A stretch of DNA of 64,000 nucleotides from Mucilaginibacter sp. KACC 22773 (GCF_028736215.1 NZ_CP117883.1:620001-684000); one strand, 5' to 3'. Counted from the first letter of the stretch, positions 54,277-61,525 are shown. Numbers and translations: made by a program. The notes: generated by a model from the letters alone, not told the origin.

Positions 54277-55296
54277 ATGCTGCAAATACAGGAAAACGTA
54301 TCACTTAAAAACTTTAATACTTTCGGCATAGATGCCCAGGCGAGTTATTTTGTGGAAATAGCCCATGAGGATGACCTGGTTGAACTATTTGCCGACCCGC
54401 AATGGCAACAAACCGAGCGGTTGGTTTTAGGTGGAGGTAGCAATTTGTTATTGGTTACCAATTTTGATGGCCTGGTTATCCGTATGAATATCAGAGGCAT
54501 TGAACACCGCATTAGCCATAACGATGTATTTGTAGAGGCCGGCGGCGGCGAGGTATGGAACGATTTGGTAAACTTTTGCGTTGCCCGTGAATATGCCGGG
54601 ATTGAAAACCTGAGCCTGATTCCGGGCTCGGTAGGGGCATCACCCATTCAAAACATTGGTGCCTACGGTGTAGAGCTTAAGGACGCGTTTGTAAGCTGCC
54701 GAGCTTTTGAAATTGCCACCGGTACGTTTAAAACGTTTAGCAAAGCCGATTGTAAATTTGGCTACCGGGAAAGTGTTTTTAAAAGCGAGCTGAAGGGCAA
54801 ATATATCATTGTATCGGTTAAATTCCATTTATCGCTTATCCCCAACATCAATACCCAGTACGGTGCAATAGGGCAGGAACTGGCCAGCCGCGGCATTACA
54901 TCGCCTACTATAAAAGATGTATCGCAGGTAGTTTCACATATCAGGGTATCTAAACTGCCCGATCCTACCACCATAGGCAATGCCGGTAGTTTTTTTAAAA
55001 ACCCGGTAATTAGTCAGCACGAATTTGAAGCTGTATACACTAAGTTTCCCGATGTGGTTAATTACCCGGCTGCCGACGGGCAGGTGAAATTGGCTGCCGG
55101 ATGGCTTATTGAACAATGCGGCTGGAAAGGAAAAACCGTTGGCCACACGGGAACGTGGAAGAACCAGGCGCTGGTATTGGTGAACCACGGAGGTGCCACC
55201 GGAACGGAAGTTTACAACTTTTCGTCGCAAATTATAGACAGTGTGTACGCTAAATTTGGCGTTATGCTACAACGCGAGGTGAATATTATTAGTTAA
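54277..55296 (+). CDS. murB: MurB, UDP-N-acetylenolpyruvoylglucosamine reductase
   Basis: A 339-residue FAD enzyme that reduces UDP-GlcNAc-enolpyruvate to UDP-MurNAc. FAD-domain motifs are NTFGIDAQA at the start, LVLGGGSNLLL (about 49-59), SLIPGSVGASPIQNIGAYGVEL (about 115-136) and the substrate-domain FGYRESVF (about 162-169) and GNAGSFFKNP (about 231-240), where the Ser proton donor lies. It is the long, type I form. The ATG at 54277 was chosen over an upstream TTG. Confidence 0.96.
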   Translation: MLQIQENVSLKNFNTFGIDAQASYFVEIAHEDDLVELFADPQWQQTERLVLGGGSNLLLVTNFDGLVIRMNIRGIEHRISHNDVFVEAGGGEVWNDLVNFCVAREYAGIENLSLIPGSVGASPIQNIGAYGVELKDAFVSCRAFEIATGTFKTFSKADCKFGYRESVFKSELKGKYIIVSVKFHLSLIPNINTQYGAIGQELASRGITSPTIKDVSQVVSHIRVSKLPDPTTIGNAGSFFKNPVISQHEFEAVYTKFPDVVNYPAADGQVKLAAGWLIEQCGWKGKTVGHTGTWKNQALVLVNHGGATGTEVYNFSSQIIDSVYAKFGVMLQREVNIIS

Positions 55297-55412
55297 AAAT
55301 TTAAATTTTAACTAAATCTTCAATTTTGTTTTCATTTGTTTTCAATAAAAATTTTGCAATAATCTTTGTTTTTATATTCTAAGCAATAGTTGTTTTTGTT
55401 GCTGTTAATGTC

Positions 55413-55461
55413 TTGACAGGCAGGTTGTTGGTTTTGGTATAAGTGTATAGTTTACACTTAT
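55413..55461 (+). promoter_or_regulatory. Promoter-like TTGACA and 9-bp operator palindrome upstream of ECF sigma gene
   Basis: ATAAGTGTA at 55439-55447 and TACACTTAT at 55453-55461 form a perfect inverted repeat with a five-base spacer, a typical dimer operator. Just upstream is TTGACA (55413-55418) with a TATAAG 19 bases later, overlapping the palindrome. It lies about 100 bases before the sigma factor start. Confidence 0.45.
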
Positions 55462-55562
55462 GTTTGCTTTGCTGATTTTTGGGTCCGCAGCCTGTTTTGT
55501 GCTGTATTTAATACAGTACTGGCACTATGCTTGCCTAACTGTTAACACAAAACTTTAACAAA

Positions 55563-56099
55563 ATGACAAAGATTGAGTTTAACACCCTTGTACTGCGCCA
55601 GGCAACTTCGTTAAGATCATATGCCTTACATTTTACGCACGACGCAGACGATGCTAACGACCTTGTTCAGGATACAATGTTGAAGGCCATAACTTATTAC
55701 AATAAGTTTAAAGAAGGTACCAATTTAAAAGGATGGTTATACACCATCATGAAAAATACATTTATTAACAACTATCGCCGTTTTGTTAAAATGAGCACAT
55801 TTGTTACCAAAAGCGATGAAATCTCTTCGCCAAACCTGGTATTCAGTTCAACAAAAAATCAAGGCGAAGCTAAATTTGTGATGGATGATATTAAAAGAGC
55901 TTTAGATAGGTTGCCAGGCGATTATTACGTGCCATTTACCATGTATTTTGAAGGACACAAATACCATGAGATTGCCGATCATTTAGAGATACCTATAGGT
56001 ACTGTAAAAACCCGCATTCACGTGGCACGTAAGCTATTGAAGAAAAACCTGAAAGCATACGATAACGGCATTGCCAAACCCGTTTACGCCGAAAACTAA
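55563..56099 (+). CDS. ECF-type RNA polymerase sigma factor
   Basis: A 178-residue sigma-70 family protein. Region 2 is about residues 12-80 (SYALHFTHDADDANDLVQDTMLKA then NLKGWLYTIMKNTFINNYRR), region 4 about 115-170 (ALDRLPGDYYVPFTMYFEGH, EIADHLEIPIGTVKTRIHVARKLL). It should direct RNA polymerase to a specific regulon. No anti-sigma gene is adjacent, so control may be through its own promoter, which holds an operator-like palindrome. The following terminator ends the message. Confidence 0.93.
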   Translation: MTKIEFNTLVLRQATSLRSYALHFTHDADDANDLVQDTMLKAITYYNKFKEGTNLKGWLYTIMKNTFINNYRRFVKMSTFVTKSDEISSPNLVFSSTKNQGEAKFVMDDIKRALDRLPGDYYVPFTMYFEGHKYHEIADHLEIPIGTVKTRIHVARKLLKKNLKAYDNGIAKPVYAEN

Positions 56100-56125
56100 A
56101 TTTATAAACTCAACCATATATAAAT

Positions 56126-56156
56126 AAAAAACCCGCTTACCAATGGCGGGTTTTTT
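56126..56156 (+). terminator. Terminator after ECF sigma gene
   Basis: AAAAAACCCGC at 56126-56136 pairs with GCGGGTTTTTT at 56146-56156, loop nine bases. Confidence 0.85.
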
Positions 56157-56184
56157 GTTTTGAAACATTATGGGTTTCAATTTG

Positions 56185-56192
56185 TACTTTTG
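56185..56192 (+). promoter_or_regulatory. -7 element for the carotenoid-linked operon
   Basis: TACTTTTG matches TAnnTTTG exactly, 62 bases before the start at 56255. No good -33 box was seen. Confidence 0.45.
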
Positions 56193-56254
56193 ACTAAGCC
56201 GTGGCAGTCATCAGCAACTGTTAACACATCGCAATAACGGCTAAATTGCACCTC

Positions 56255-56800
56255 ATGAACAACCGTATCTATTTTATTGCATCCGTTATCCTGATGTTGT
56301 TTGTTACCCAACAAAGCCGGGCAGACGAGCCTAACCTGAGGCATATCCGCAGTTTGCTGATGGTGTGCATGAATAACAGCAAAACAACCGATTCACTATA
56401 TAAAAGCCTGGCGGTAATTAAGAACCCCGCGGGGGTAATTACAGCATATTTGGCTACCTTATCGGCATGTAAGGCCAAGCTCAGCTGGAACCCTTATATG
56501 AAGGTAAAGCACCTGAATAATGCCGAGGCAACCTATAAAACAGCCGTAAACGCTGATCCGCATAATATCGAGATCCGTTTTTTGCGCTTCTCCGTTGAGC
56601 ACAATGTGCCTGGTTTTTTAGGTTTTAACAAGGATTTGGTTACCGACCGCAATGAAATTATAACTCAGCTCGGTAAAAAGAATTATGGTACCGGCGATAA
56701 GGATTTAACGGTAGCCATCATCAAATTTCTGCTGAATTCTAAACGCTGTACCCCCGCGCAAAATGAAGACCTGAACAAACGCTTAGCCGAATTAAAGTGA
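56255..56800 (+). CDS. Small exported protein in the lycopene cyclase operon
   Basis: A 181-residue exported protein with signal peptide (IYFIASVILMLFVTQQSRAD). The rest is helical with TPR-like spacing (HLNNAEATYKTAVNADPHN near 87-105) and an HNVPGFLGF segment (about 116-124). No named family recognised. Its stop overlaps the GTG start of the lycopene cyclase gene, so it is co-translated with it; a role in carotenoid metabolism is possible but not shown. Confidence 0.6.
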   Translation: MNNRIYFIASVILMLFVTQQSRADEPNLRHIRSLLMVCMNNSKTTDSLYKSLAVIKNPAGVITAYLATLSACKAKLSWNPYMKVKHLNNAEATYKTAVNADPHNIEIRFLRFSVEHNVPGFLGFNKDLVTDRNEIITQLGKKNYGTGDKDLTVAIIKFLLNSKRCTPAQNEDLNKRLAELK

Positions 56801-57489
56801 GATACACTTACCTCATCATCAATATATTGACGGTATTTTTTCCGTTTGTGTTATCGTTTGATAAGAAGGTGTATTTTTATAAAAGCTGGAAATATATATG
56901 GCCGGGCATGGCTACAACCGGCCTTTTCTTTTTGTTTTGGGATGTACTATTTACCATGAAAGGCGTATGGTCATTCAATCCGCAGTATATTACCGGTGTT
57001 ACAATGTGGGGTTTACCGTTTGAGGAAGTGCTTTTCTTTTTAACCGTGCCGTTTGCATGTATTTTTATCTATGCCTGTTTAAATTATTATATAAAATGGC
57101 AAATAGATATGCGGTTAACCGGTATCATTAGCAGCCTGGTGATTATGTTATCTGTTTTGGGGCTTATTTTTTATTATAATAAGATTTATACAGGAGTTAC
57201 TTTCGGGCTTTTGCTGATCTTGCTACTGATGCTTCAGTATGTAATTAAAACAGAATGGCTTAGCCGGTTTTACATGGCATACGTAGTTGCGCTGGTCCCA
57301 TTTTACCTTGTTAATGGAATTTTAACAGCCATCCCGGTGGTTATATACAACAATAGTCAAAATATGGGCAAAAGGGTAGGGACTATACCCGTAGAAGATC
57401 ATTTTTACTTAATGGCGCTGTTACTTATGAATATCGGCTTTTTTGAGTACTTTAAAACAAGAAAAAAAACGGATGACCGATCTGCCTGA
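56797..57489 (+). CDS. Lycopene cyclase, CrtYcd-type
   Basis: A 230-residue membrane protein of about seven helices. It carries two related half-repeats, each with a motif like FDKKVYFYKSWKYIWPG and GVTMWGLPFEEVLFFLTVPF (about 22-86), then GKRVGTIPVEDHFYLMALL in the second half (about 190-208), as in the fused heterodimeric CrtYc/CrtYd lycopene cyclases. It should cyclise the ends of lycopene to make beta-carotene rings in the membrane. GTG start at 56797 overlaps the previous stop by four bases. Other crt genes are not in the window. Confidence 0.88.
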   Translation: MRYTYLIINILTVFFPFVLSFDKKVYFYKSWKYIWPGMATTGLFFLFWDVLFTMKGVWSFNPQYITGVTMWGLPFEEVLFFLTVPFACIFIYACLNYYIKWQIDMRLTGIISSLVIMLSVLGLIFYYNKIYTGVTFGLLLILLLMLQYVIKTEWLSRFYMAYVVALVPFYLVNGILTAIPVVIYNNSQNMGKRVGTIPVEDHFYLMALLLMNIGFFEYFKTRKKTDDRSA

Positions 57490-57727
57490 ATACACCAAAT
57501 CGCAACTGGCCCTGCGCAACGGGCAGGATAAGCCCCGGATTTGGGTGGCTTATAAAGGTATTATATATGATGTAACCGAAAGCCGCCTATGGCGTAATGG
57601 CAAACACTATGAGCATTGGGCCGGCCAGGATTTGACCCCCGAGCTTGTTGATGCCCCGCATACCGAAACGGTGTTTGAAAAGTTTGAGAAAGTGGGCAGG
57701 CTAAGCGCAGGCCCCCCAACCCCCTGA
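57473..57727 (+). CDS. Cytochrome b5-like heme/steroid-binding domain protein
   Basis: An 84-residue protein with one cytochrome b5-like domain: YTKSQLALRNGQDKPRIWVAY near the start and NGKHYEHWAGQDLTPELVDAPHTE (His ligands in KHYEHW and APHTE). It starts inside the last codons of the lycopene cyclase gene (17-base overlap), so expression is coupled. A heme electron carrier for carotenoid modification is one reading; a membrane-associated binding protein is another. Confidence 0.8.
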   Translation: MTDLPEYTKSQLALRNGQDKPRIWVAYKGIIYDVTESRLWRNGKHYEHWAGQDLTPELVDAPHTETVFEKFEKVGRLSAGPPTP

Positions 57728-57735
57728 AGGGGGAG

Positions 57736-57780
57736 TTAAAAATATAGGCTGCTCTCCAAAGAAACAGCCTATATTTTTAA
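57736..57780. terminator. Bidirectional terminator
   Basis: TTAAAAATATAGGCTG at 57736-57751 is a perfect reverse complement of CAGCCTATATTTTTAA at 57765-57780; A and T runs on both sides let it work for the convergent genes here. Confidence 0.85.
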
Positions 57781-57828
57781 CCCGCAATTCAAAAGTCTTC
57801 TCCTTTGGAGAGGATTTAGGTGAGGCTC

Positions 57829-58743
57829 TTATATCTCAAACTTGGCCAATCCCACAAATTGGGCTATGCGGGCAGCAATTTCTTCCTGTGTCAGGTTTCT
57901 TAATCTTTCAGATCCAAACTTCTCCACGCAGAATGACGCCAGGGCCGAGCCATAGATGATGGCGTTTTTCATGCTTTCGAAGCTCACGGTGCCCGCTTTG
58001 GCCATATAGCCGATAAACCCGCCGGCAAACGTGTCGCCTGCGCCTGTGGGGTCAAAAACCTCCTCTAAGGGAAGGGCAGGGGCGCTAAATATTTTATCCT
58101 CATGGAAAAGTAAGGCACCGTGCTCGCCTTTTTTAATAATAAGATATTGCGGCCCCATTGTTAAAATTTTACGGGCAGCCTTTACCAGCGAAAATTCGCC
58201 TGATAACTGGCGTGCTTCGGCATCGTTGATGGTTAGTACATCTACCAGCTTCAAAGTTTTCAGCAATTCATCCAGGGCAATATCCATCCAAAAGTTCATG
58301 GTATCCATTACAATGAGTTTGGGGCGGTTTTTAAGACGTTCGATAACGCTTTGCTGAACCTGTGGTGATAAATTGCCCAGCATGAGGTATTCGCAGTCCT
58401 GGTACGATTCGGGAATTATCGGATCGAAATCGGCCAAAACGTTTAGCTCAGTAACCAATGTATCACGACTGTTCATATCGTTATGGTACCTGCCACTCCA
58501 AAAAAACGATTTCTCGCCCTGTTTAATTTGCAGCCCTTCGGTATCTACATTGTGTTTGTTGAGGTCTTCAATCTCGCTTTGTGGGAAGTCATCGCCCACC
58601 ACGGCAACGATATTTATATCGTCAAAAAAGTAAGAAGCGCCCAAACTTGCGAAGGTTGCCGACCCGCCGACGATTTTATCCGTCTTCCCGAAGGGGGTCT
58701 CAATTGCGTCAAATGCCACAGTACCAATAACTAACAAACTCAT
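57829..58743 (-). CDS. PfkB/ribokinase-family sugar kinase
   Basis: A 304-residue kinase. The start at 58743 (MSLLVIGTVAFDAIETPFG) fits the N-terminus of the family; longer reading frames run back toward the tRNA promoter. The N-terminal lid segment is GGSATFASLGASYF, the C-terminal ATP/anion-hole signature is DPTGAGDTFAGGF with catalytic Asp (about 245-257). It phosphorylates a sugar or nucleoside; the family includes adenosine and ribose kinases, and I cannot tell which. Divergent from the tRNA-Asn gene. Confidence 0.9.
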   Translation of the reverse strand: MSLLVIGTVAFDAIETPFGKTDKIVGGSATFASLGASYFFDDINIVAVVGDDFPQSEIEDLNKHNVDTEGLQIKQGEKSFFWSGRYHNDMNSRDTLVTELNVLADFDPIIPESYQDCEYLMLGNLSPQVQQSVIERLKNRPKLIVMDTMNFWMDIALDELLKTLKLVDVLTINDAEARQLSGEFSLVKAARKILTMGPQYLIIKKGEHGALLFHEDKIFSAPALPLEEVFDPTGAGDTFAGGFIGYMAKAGTVSFESMKNAIIYGSALASFCVEKFGSERLRNLTQEEIAARIAQFVGLAKFEI

Positions 58744-58774
58744 GGAAAATATTTTAATTTTTTTTTGCGCAAAT

Positions 58775-58806
58775 ATTGTGAAATTACCGCAGAAATTATA
58801 CTTTTG
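58775..58806 (+). promoter_or_regulatory. Promoter for tRNA-Asn
   Basis: ATTG at 58775-58778, a 20-base spacer, then TACTTTTG at 58799-58806 match the Bacteroidetes promoter pattern. The tRNA starts at 58830. Confidence 0.6.
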
Positions 58807-58829
58807 CACCACTCCAAACGGAAAAATAG

Positions 58830-58903
58830 TCCTGAGTAGCTCAGCCGGTTAGAGCATCTGACTGTTAATCAGAGGGTCGCTGGTTCGAGCCCAGCCTCAG
58901 GAG
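58830..58903 (+). tRNA. tRNA-Asn (GTT), 3' end likely attachment site
   Basis: Standard cloverleaf: acceptor TCCTGAG/CTCAGGA, anticodon stem TCTGA/TCAGA with anticodon GTT at 58864-58866, T-arm GCTGG/CCAGC and discriminator G at 58903; CCA is not fully encoded. The mobile-element genes begin directly after it, and tRNA 3' ends are common integration sites for tyrosine integrases, so this is the probable attL end. The matching attR would be outside the window. Confidence 0.95.
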
Positions 58904-58921
58904 CCTCAAAATCAATGATTT

Positions 58922-58950
58922 AACCCCACTCTGGCGAGTGGGGTTTTTTT
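58922..58950 (+). terminator. Terminator after tRNA-Asn
   Basis: AACCCCACT at 58922-58930 pairs with AGTGGGGTT at 58937-58945, followed by five more T residues. Confidence 0.85.
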
Positions 58951-59128
58951 ATTCGCATAGTTTTCGCATATTTTTTCAGTATTTGTATACCGCAGTCGAA
59001 ATTACTTTAATTGACGGTAGACGTTTTTCAAGCATTCATTTGCTTTAAAAACCCATAGCAATTTCAGATTGGTGTTTCTAATCTATATTAATTTTAGAGA
59101 AGATATCCTTCAATGTGGAGGCGCAACT

Positions 59129-59644
59129 TCATAAAGAGTATGGTTTGCAATTATCAAGTAAATCATCAAGTGCCTCAAATATTTCATCCAAATAAAGTGT
59201 TTCATTACGGAAAACCAACGAATTATTAAACGAGTTATATCCTCTATGGGTATTTAAAGGGGGATCATTGAATATCCCGCTCCTTAAAGATGGGTTCATT
59301 GCCAAATCAATATATACCCCTTGCGAATTACCTTGAAAATATTCTTCAACGCGCTCATCATAATGCTCGAAAAAATTATTACGAAATTTACGGTTGGAAA
59401 GAGGATTGTCATTTTCAACTTTGAGCAATCGCCTTAATTTTTCTCCGCGTATTTTATATTTCTGTTTTGGCCAAAGAATCTTTGATACATTTCCTGCTGC
59501 TACAAGAATAGATTGAATAGAGCACCAGGTTTCGACATGATCAAAATTGTCATGGGTAGCCTGCAAACGTTCAGCGGCTCTTTGTGCAATTTTAGATTGT
59601 AGGGCAATCTCACCTATAAAAATCATTTCTTGAAGGCCTGTCAT
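59129..59644 (-). CDS. Hypothetical cargo protein, HEPN-like candidate
   Basis: A 171-residue all-helical protein with no signal peptide. It contains NRKFRNNFFEHYDERVEEYF (about 102-121): the RNNFFEH segment fits the R-x(4-6)-H motif of HEPN nucleases, and the first helix set (AQRAAERLQATHDNFDHVET) suits a HEPN four-helix bundle. HEPN proteins often serve as toxins or defence RNases. The fold call is a motif-based guess. It is the first gene inside the element on the opposite strand to the rest, typical of passenger cargo. No antitoxin-like partner is adjacent. Confidence 0.45.
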   Translation of the reverse strand: MTGLQEMIFIGEIALQSKIAQRAAERLQATHDNFDHVETWCSIQSILVAAGNVSKILWPKQKYKIRGEKLRRLLKVENDNPLSNRKFRNNFFEHYDERVEEYFQGNSQGVYIDLAMNPSLRSGIFNDPPLNTHRGYNSFNNSLVFRNETLYLDEIFEALDDLLDNCKPYSL

Positions 59645-59846
59645 ATAATTGGAAATTTAATTTTCTTGCCTGAATAAAAGTCGTTTTTGAGTTTCGTTTA
59701 AGTAACTGAAACAAAATACAAACTATTCTGCGCAGCCTATTTGCGTAGCGGTTATGAATTTATTTATTTCTGCACAAACTCCTATCAATTAAGATCACCA
59801 GCCTAAATTTTTTCCTTTTCTTGCCGTTGTTTTGATTTTTTTGCTG

Positions 59847-59897
59847 TCCGAGTCGGATAAACTCGGAGTATTGAGTGGCAATAGTGAGATAATTTTG
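59847..59897 (+). promoter_or_regulatory. Operator palindrome and -7 element before the element regulator
   Basis: TCCGAGT at 59847-59853 and ACTCGGA at 59861-59867 form a perfect inverted repeat (seven-base spacer), just upstream of TAATTTTG at 59890-59897, a good -7 element. The HTH gene starts at 59925. The palindrome covers the expected -33 region, so a dimeric repressor bound here would block transcription. Confidence 0.5.
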
Positions 59898-59924
59898 CCT
59901 CCATAACGATTAAAAAAAGCTGTT

Positions 59925-60266
59925 ATGGAAATATTAACTTTTGATCAATTACCTAAAGCGGTGGGCGAGCTTTTAGAGAAAGTATCTAAAATAGAAGATA
60001 TACTCAGTCATAATCATCCAAATGATGCTGACACCGATGCTGACAGCCTATTCTCAATCAAGCAAGCATCTATATTTCTAAACTTGTCGATTTCAACCAT
60101 TTACGGAAAAGTGTGCCGACGGGAAATTCCGGTAAGTAAACAAGGGAAGAAACTGTATTTCAATAAAACCGAATTACTTGATTGGATAAAATCAGGCCGG
60201 AAGAGAACGCTGGCTGAAGTTGCTGATTCGGTACAATTAACTCCATCAAGGCGTGCTCAACGATAA
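59925..60266 (+). CDS. Helix-turn-helix (MerR/excisionase-like) regulator
   Basis: A 113-residue DNA-binding protein. The N-terminal 35 residues (EILTFDQLPKAVGELLEKVSKI) are helical and may dimerise. The helix-turn-helix is at about 43-90: LFSIKQASIFLNLSISTIYGKVCRREIPVSKQGKKLYF, split over SIKQASIFLNLSISTIYGKV and the wing, resembling HTH_17/excisionase proteins common in Bacteroidetes mobile elements. It may regulate excision or the parA operon. It lies 37 bases before parA and under a palindrome-containing promoter. Confidence 0.75.
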   Translation: MEILTFDQLPKAVGELLEKVSKIEDILSHNHPNDADTDADSLFSIKQASIFLNLSISTIYGKVCRREIPVSKQGKKLYFNKTELLDWIKSGRKRTLAEVADSVQLTPSRRAQR

Positions 60267-60303
60267 TGGAATCACCCAAACATTTTATTAAAAAAGATAC
60301 ATC

Positions 60304-60909
60304 ATGGCAAAGATCATCACATTAGCGCACCAGAAAGGCGGAGTTGGCAAAAGCACCCTGGCGCTTAACCTGGCTTTATGCTTTAAAGATCAGTTAAGAG
60401 TTGCTTTAATCGACTCGGATTTACAGGGGAGTATTTATCATTTAAAGGAGGATTTTCCAGAACTTGATATTTTGGCTCCTGAAAAGATCAGTGAGATTCC
60501 AACATTGGATTATGACCTGATTATCGTCGATACGCCCCCCTATTTATCAAATCGGTTGAACGAATTGTTCAGTTATTCAGATTACGTTTTGGTTCCAACA
60601 AAAGCTGGCTTTTTTGATGTTATGGCCATCAAGTCTACTTTGGCACTTGTTAAATTTTCCCAGGCTCAAAATCAGCGGTTGAAGGCTGGAATTGTCTTAA
60701 ATATGCTTAAACCCCGGTCAGGGATAACAGCAGAGGTTGTTGAGCTAATCCAGACCCTTGGTACGCCTCTTTTAAACACTCGGGTATTTGACCGTGTAAG
60801 TCTCGCGAGATCGTCAATGACTGCCGGAATTTTAAAAAGCAATGATCAAAAGGCAATTGAGGAGGTTACGTTTCTCGCGGAAGAGATTGTTGACCTGATC
60901 AGTGTATAA
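60304..60909 (+). CDS. ParA-family partition ATPase
   Basis: A 201-residue P-loop ATPase without an N-terminal HTH, thus a short type Ib ParA. The deviant Walker A is HQKGGVGKSTLALNLA (11-18), Walker A' LIDSDLQGS (about 37-45) and Walker B IIVDTPP. Such proteins segregate low-copy replicons; in ICEs (often called TraA) they may aid maintenance or conjugative regulation. The next gene is a ribbon-helix-helix protein, and the gap between holds a cluster of repeats, so the three probably form a partition module. Confidence 0.85.
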   Translation: MAKIITLAHQKGGVGKSTLALNLALCFKDQLRVALIDSDLQGSIYHLKEDFPELDILAPEKISEIPTLDYDLIIVDTPPYLSNRLNELFSYSDYVLVPTKAGFFDVMAIKSTLALVKFSQAQNQRLKAGIVLNMLKPRSGITAEVVELIQTLGTPLLNTRVFDRVSLARSSMTAGILKSNDQKAIEEVTFLAEEIVDLISV

Positions 60910-60917
60910 TGTAGCAA

Positions 60918-61082
60918 TGAACATTTGTACAAATGTTCATTTGAATAAAGCTGCATTTGTAGAAATGTAGGTTTGTTTAAATATTCATTTGTACAAACCT
61001 CTAAATGTTCATGTGTTCAAATGTTCATTTGAAGTAATCTTCAAATATTCATTGCTGCATTTGCAGTTTCCTACAAATGTTC
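60918..61082. repeat. Iteron-like cluster (possible parS centromere or operator)
   Basis: The word AAATGTTCA or close variants occurs in a 165-base run. The first unit is a perfect 22-bp palindrome at 60918-60939 (TGAACATTTGT and its mirror). Others are TTCAAAT/ATTTGAA around GTTC at 61016-61033, AAATATTCA at 60979 and 61043, AAATGTTCA at 61003 and 61019, and ACAAATGTTCA at 61072-61082. GGTTTGT/ACAAACC encloses one (60970-60998). The array lies between parA and a ribbon-helix-helix gene. Confidence 0.75.
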
Positions 61083-61099
61083 ACGTAGTAAAAAATGCT

Positions 61100-61354
61100 A
61101 TGGATGATTATAAAAAAAAGCTGGGCTCACTGGCTGATAAAATTAAAAATGATGCACCTCATGCACCTATACAACAGGTGTTGCCAATAAAGCATCAGCC
61201 AGTATCTGCCGATGAAGAAGAGGCCCGTTTTAACAACTGGATCCCCAAGGGACTTAAAAGAAGGATCAAGGCATACGGAGCTCAACATGATATATCGCAG
61301 AAGGATATCACCATCGAAGCTTTAAAGGATTTTTTAAAAAATAAAGGGAACTAA
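61100..61354 (+). CDS. Ribbon-helix-helix DNA-binding protein, likely ParB-like partner
   Basis: An 84-residue basic protein. The C-terminal half reads like a ribbon-helix-helix fold: RFNNWIPKGLKRRIKAYGAQ then DISQKDITIEALKDFLKNKG. A flexible N-terminal part (DDYKKKLGSLADKIKND) may bind ParA, as in type Ib partner proteins. Starting at 61100 keeps the repeat array upstream free of coding; a longer in-frame start at 60989 would translate the repeats and is rejected. It probably binds the repeats at 60918-61082. Confidence 0.7.
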   Translation: MDDYKKKLGSLADKIKNDAPHAPIQQVLPIKHQPVSADEEEARFNNWIPKGLKRRIKAYGAQHDISQKDITIEALKDFLKNKGN

Positions 61355-61421
61355 AGTTAATAAGTAATATATGCCTGTAATGGAAAATGGAAGGGATTAA
61401 ACTGCTGTCTTTTCGCAGTTA

Positions 61422-61456
61422 GCAAGATGTACGTTTGTACCACAAACGAATCTTGC
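61422..61456. other. oriT-like double inverted repeat
   Basis: GCAAGAT at 61422-61428 and ATCTTGC at 61450-61456 form an outer stem; inside them CGTTTGT (61432-61438) and ACAAACG (61442-61448) form an inner stem with a three-base loop. It lies about 70 bases upstream of the relaxosome gene, the usual place for oriT in this class of element. Two copies of CTCCGAAGTCG follow at 61463 and 61495, 32 bases apart, possible relaxosome binding sites. No nick-site sequence is assigned. Confidence 0.55.
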
Positions 61457-61525
61457 CCTCTACTCCGAAGTCGTTTCGGGACCATCGTCAAACCCTCCGA
61501 AGTCGGTTTGTTTAAACTTTTTAAT

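Noticed and set aside
60989..61099. In-frame N-terminal extension of the RHH protein
   Set aside because: It would translate the repeat array and starts with residues explained by the repeats; the ATG at 61100 gives a compact RHH protein.
61427..61525. In-frame extension of the relaxosome protein
   Set aside because: It overlaps the oriT-like hairpin and direct repeats; the ATG at 61526 begins the conserved domain.
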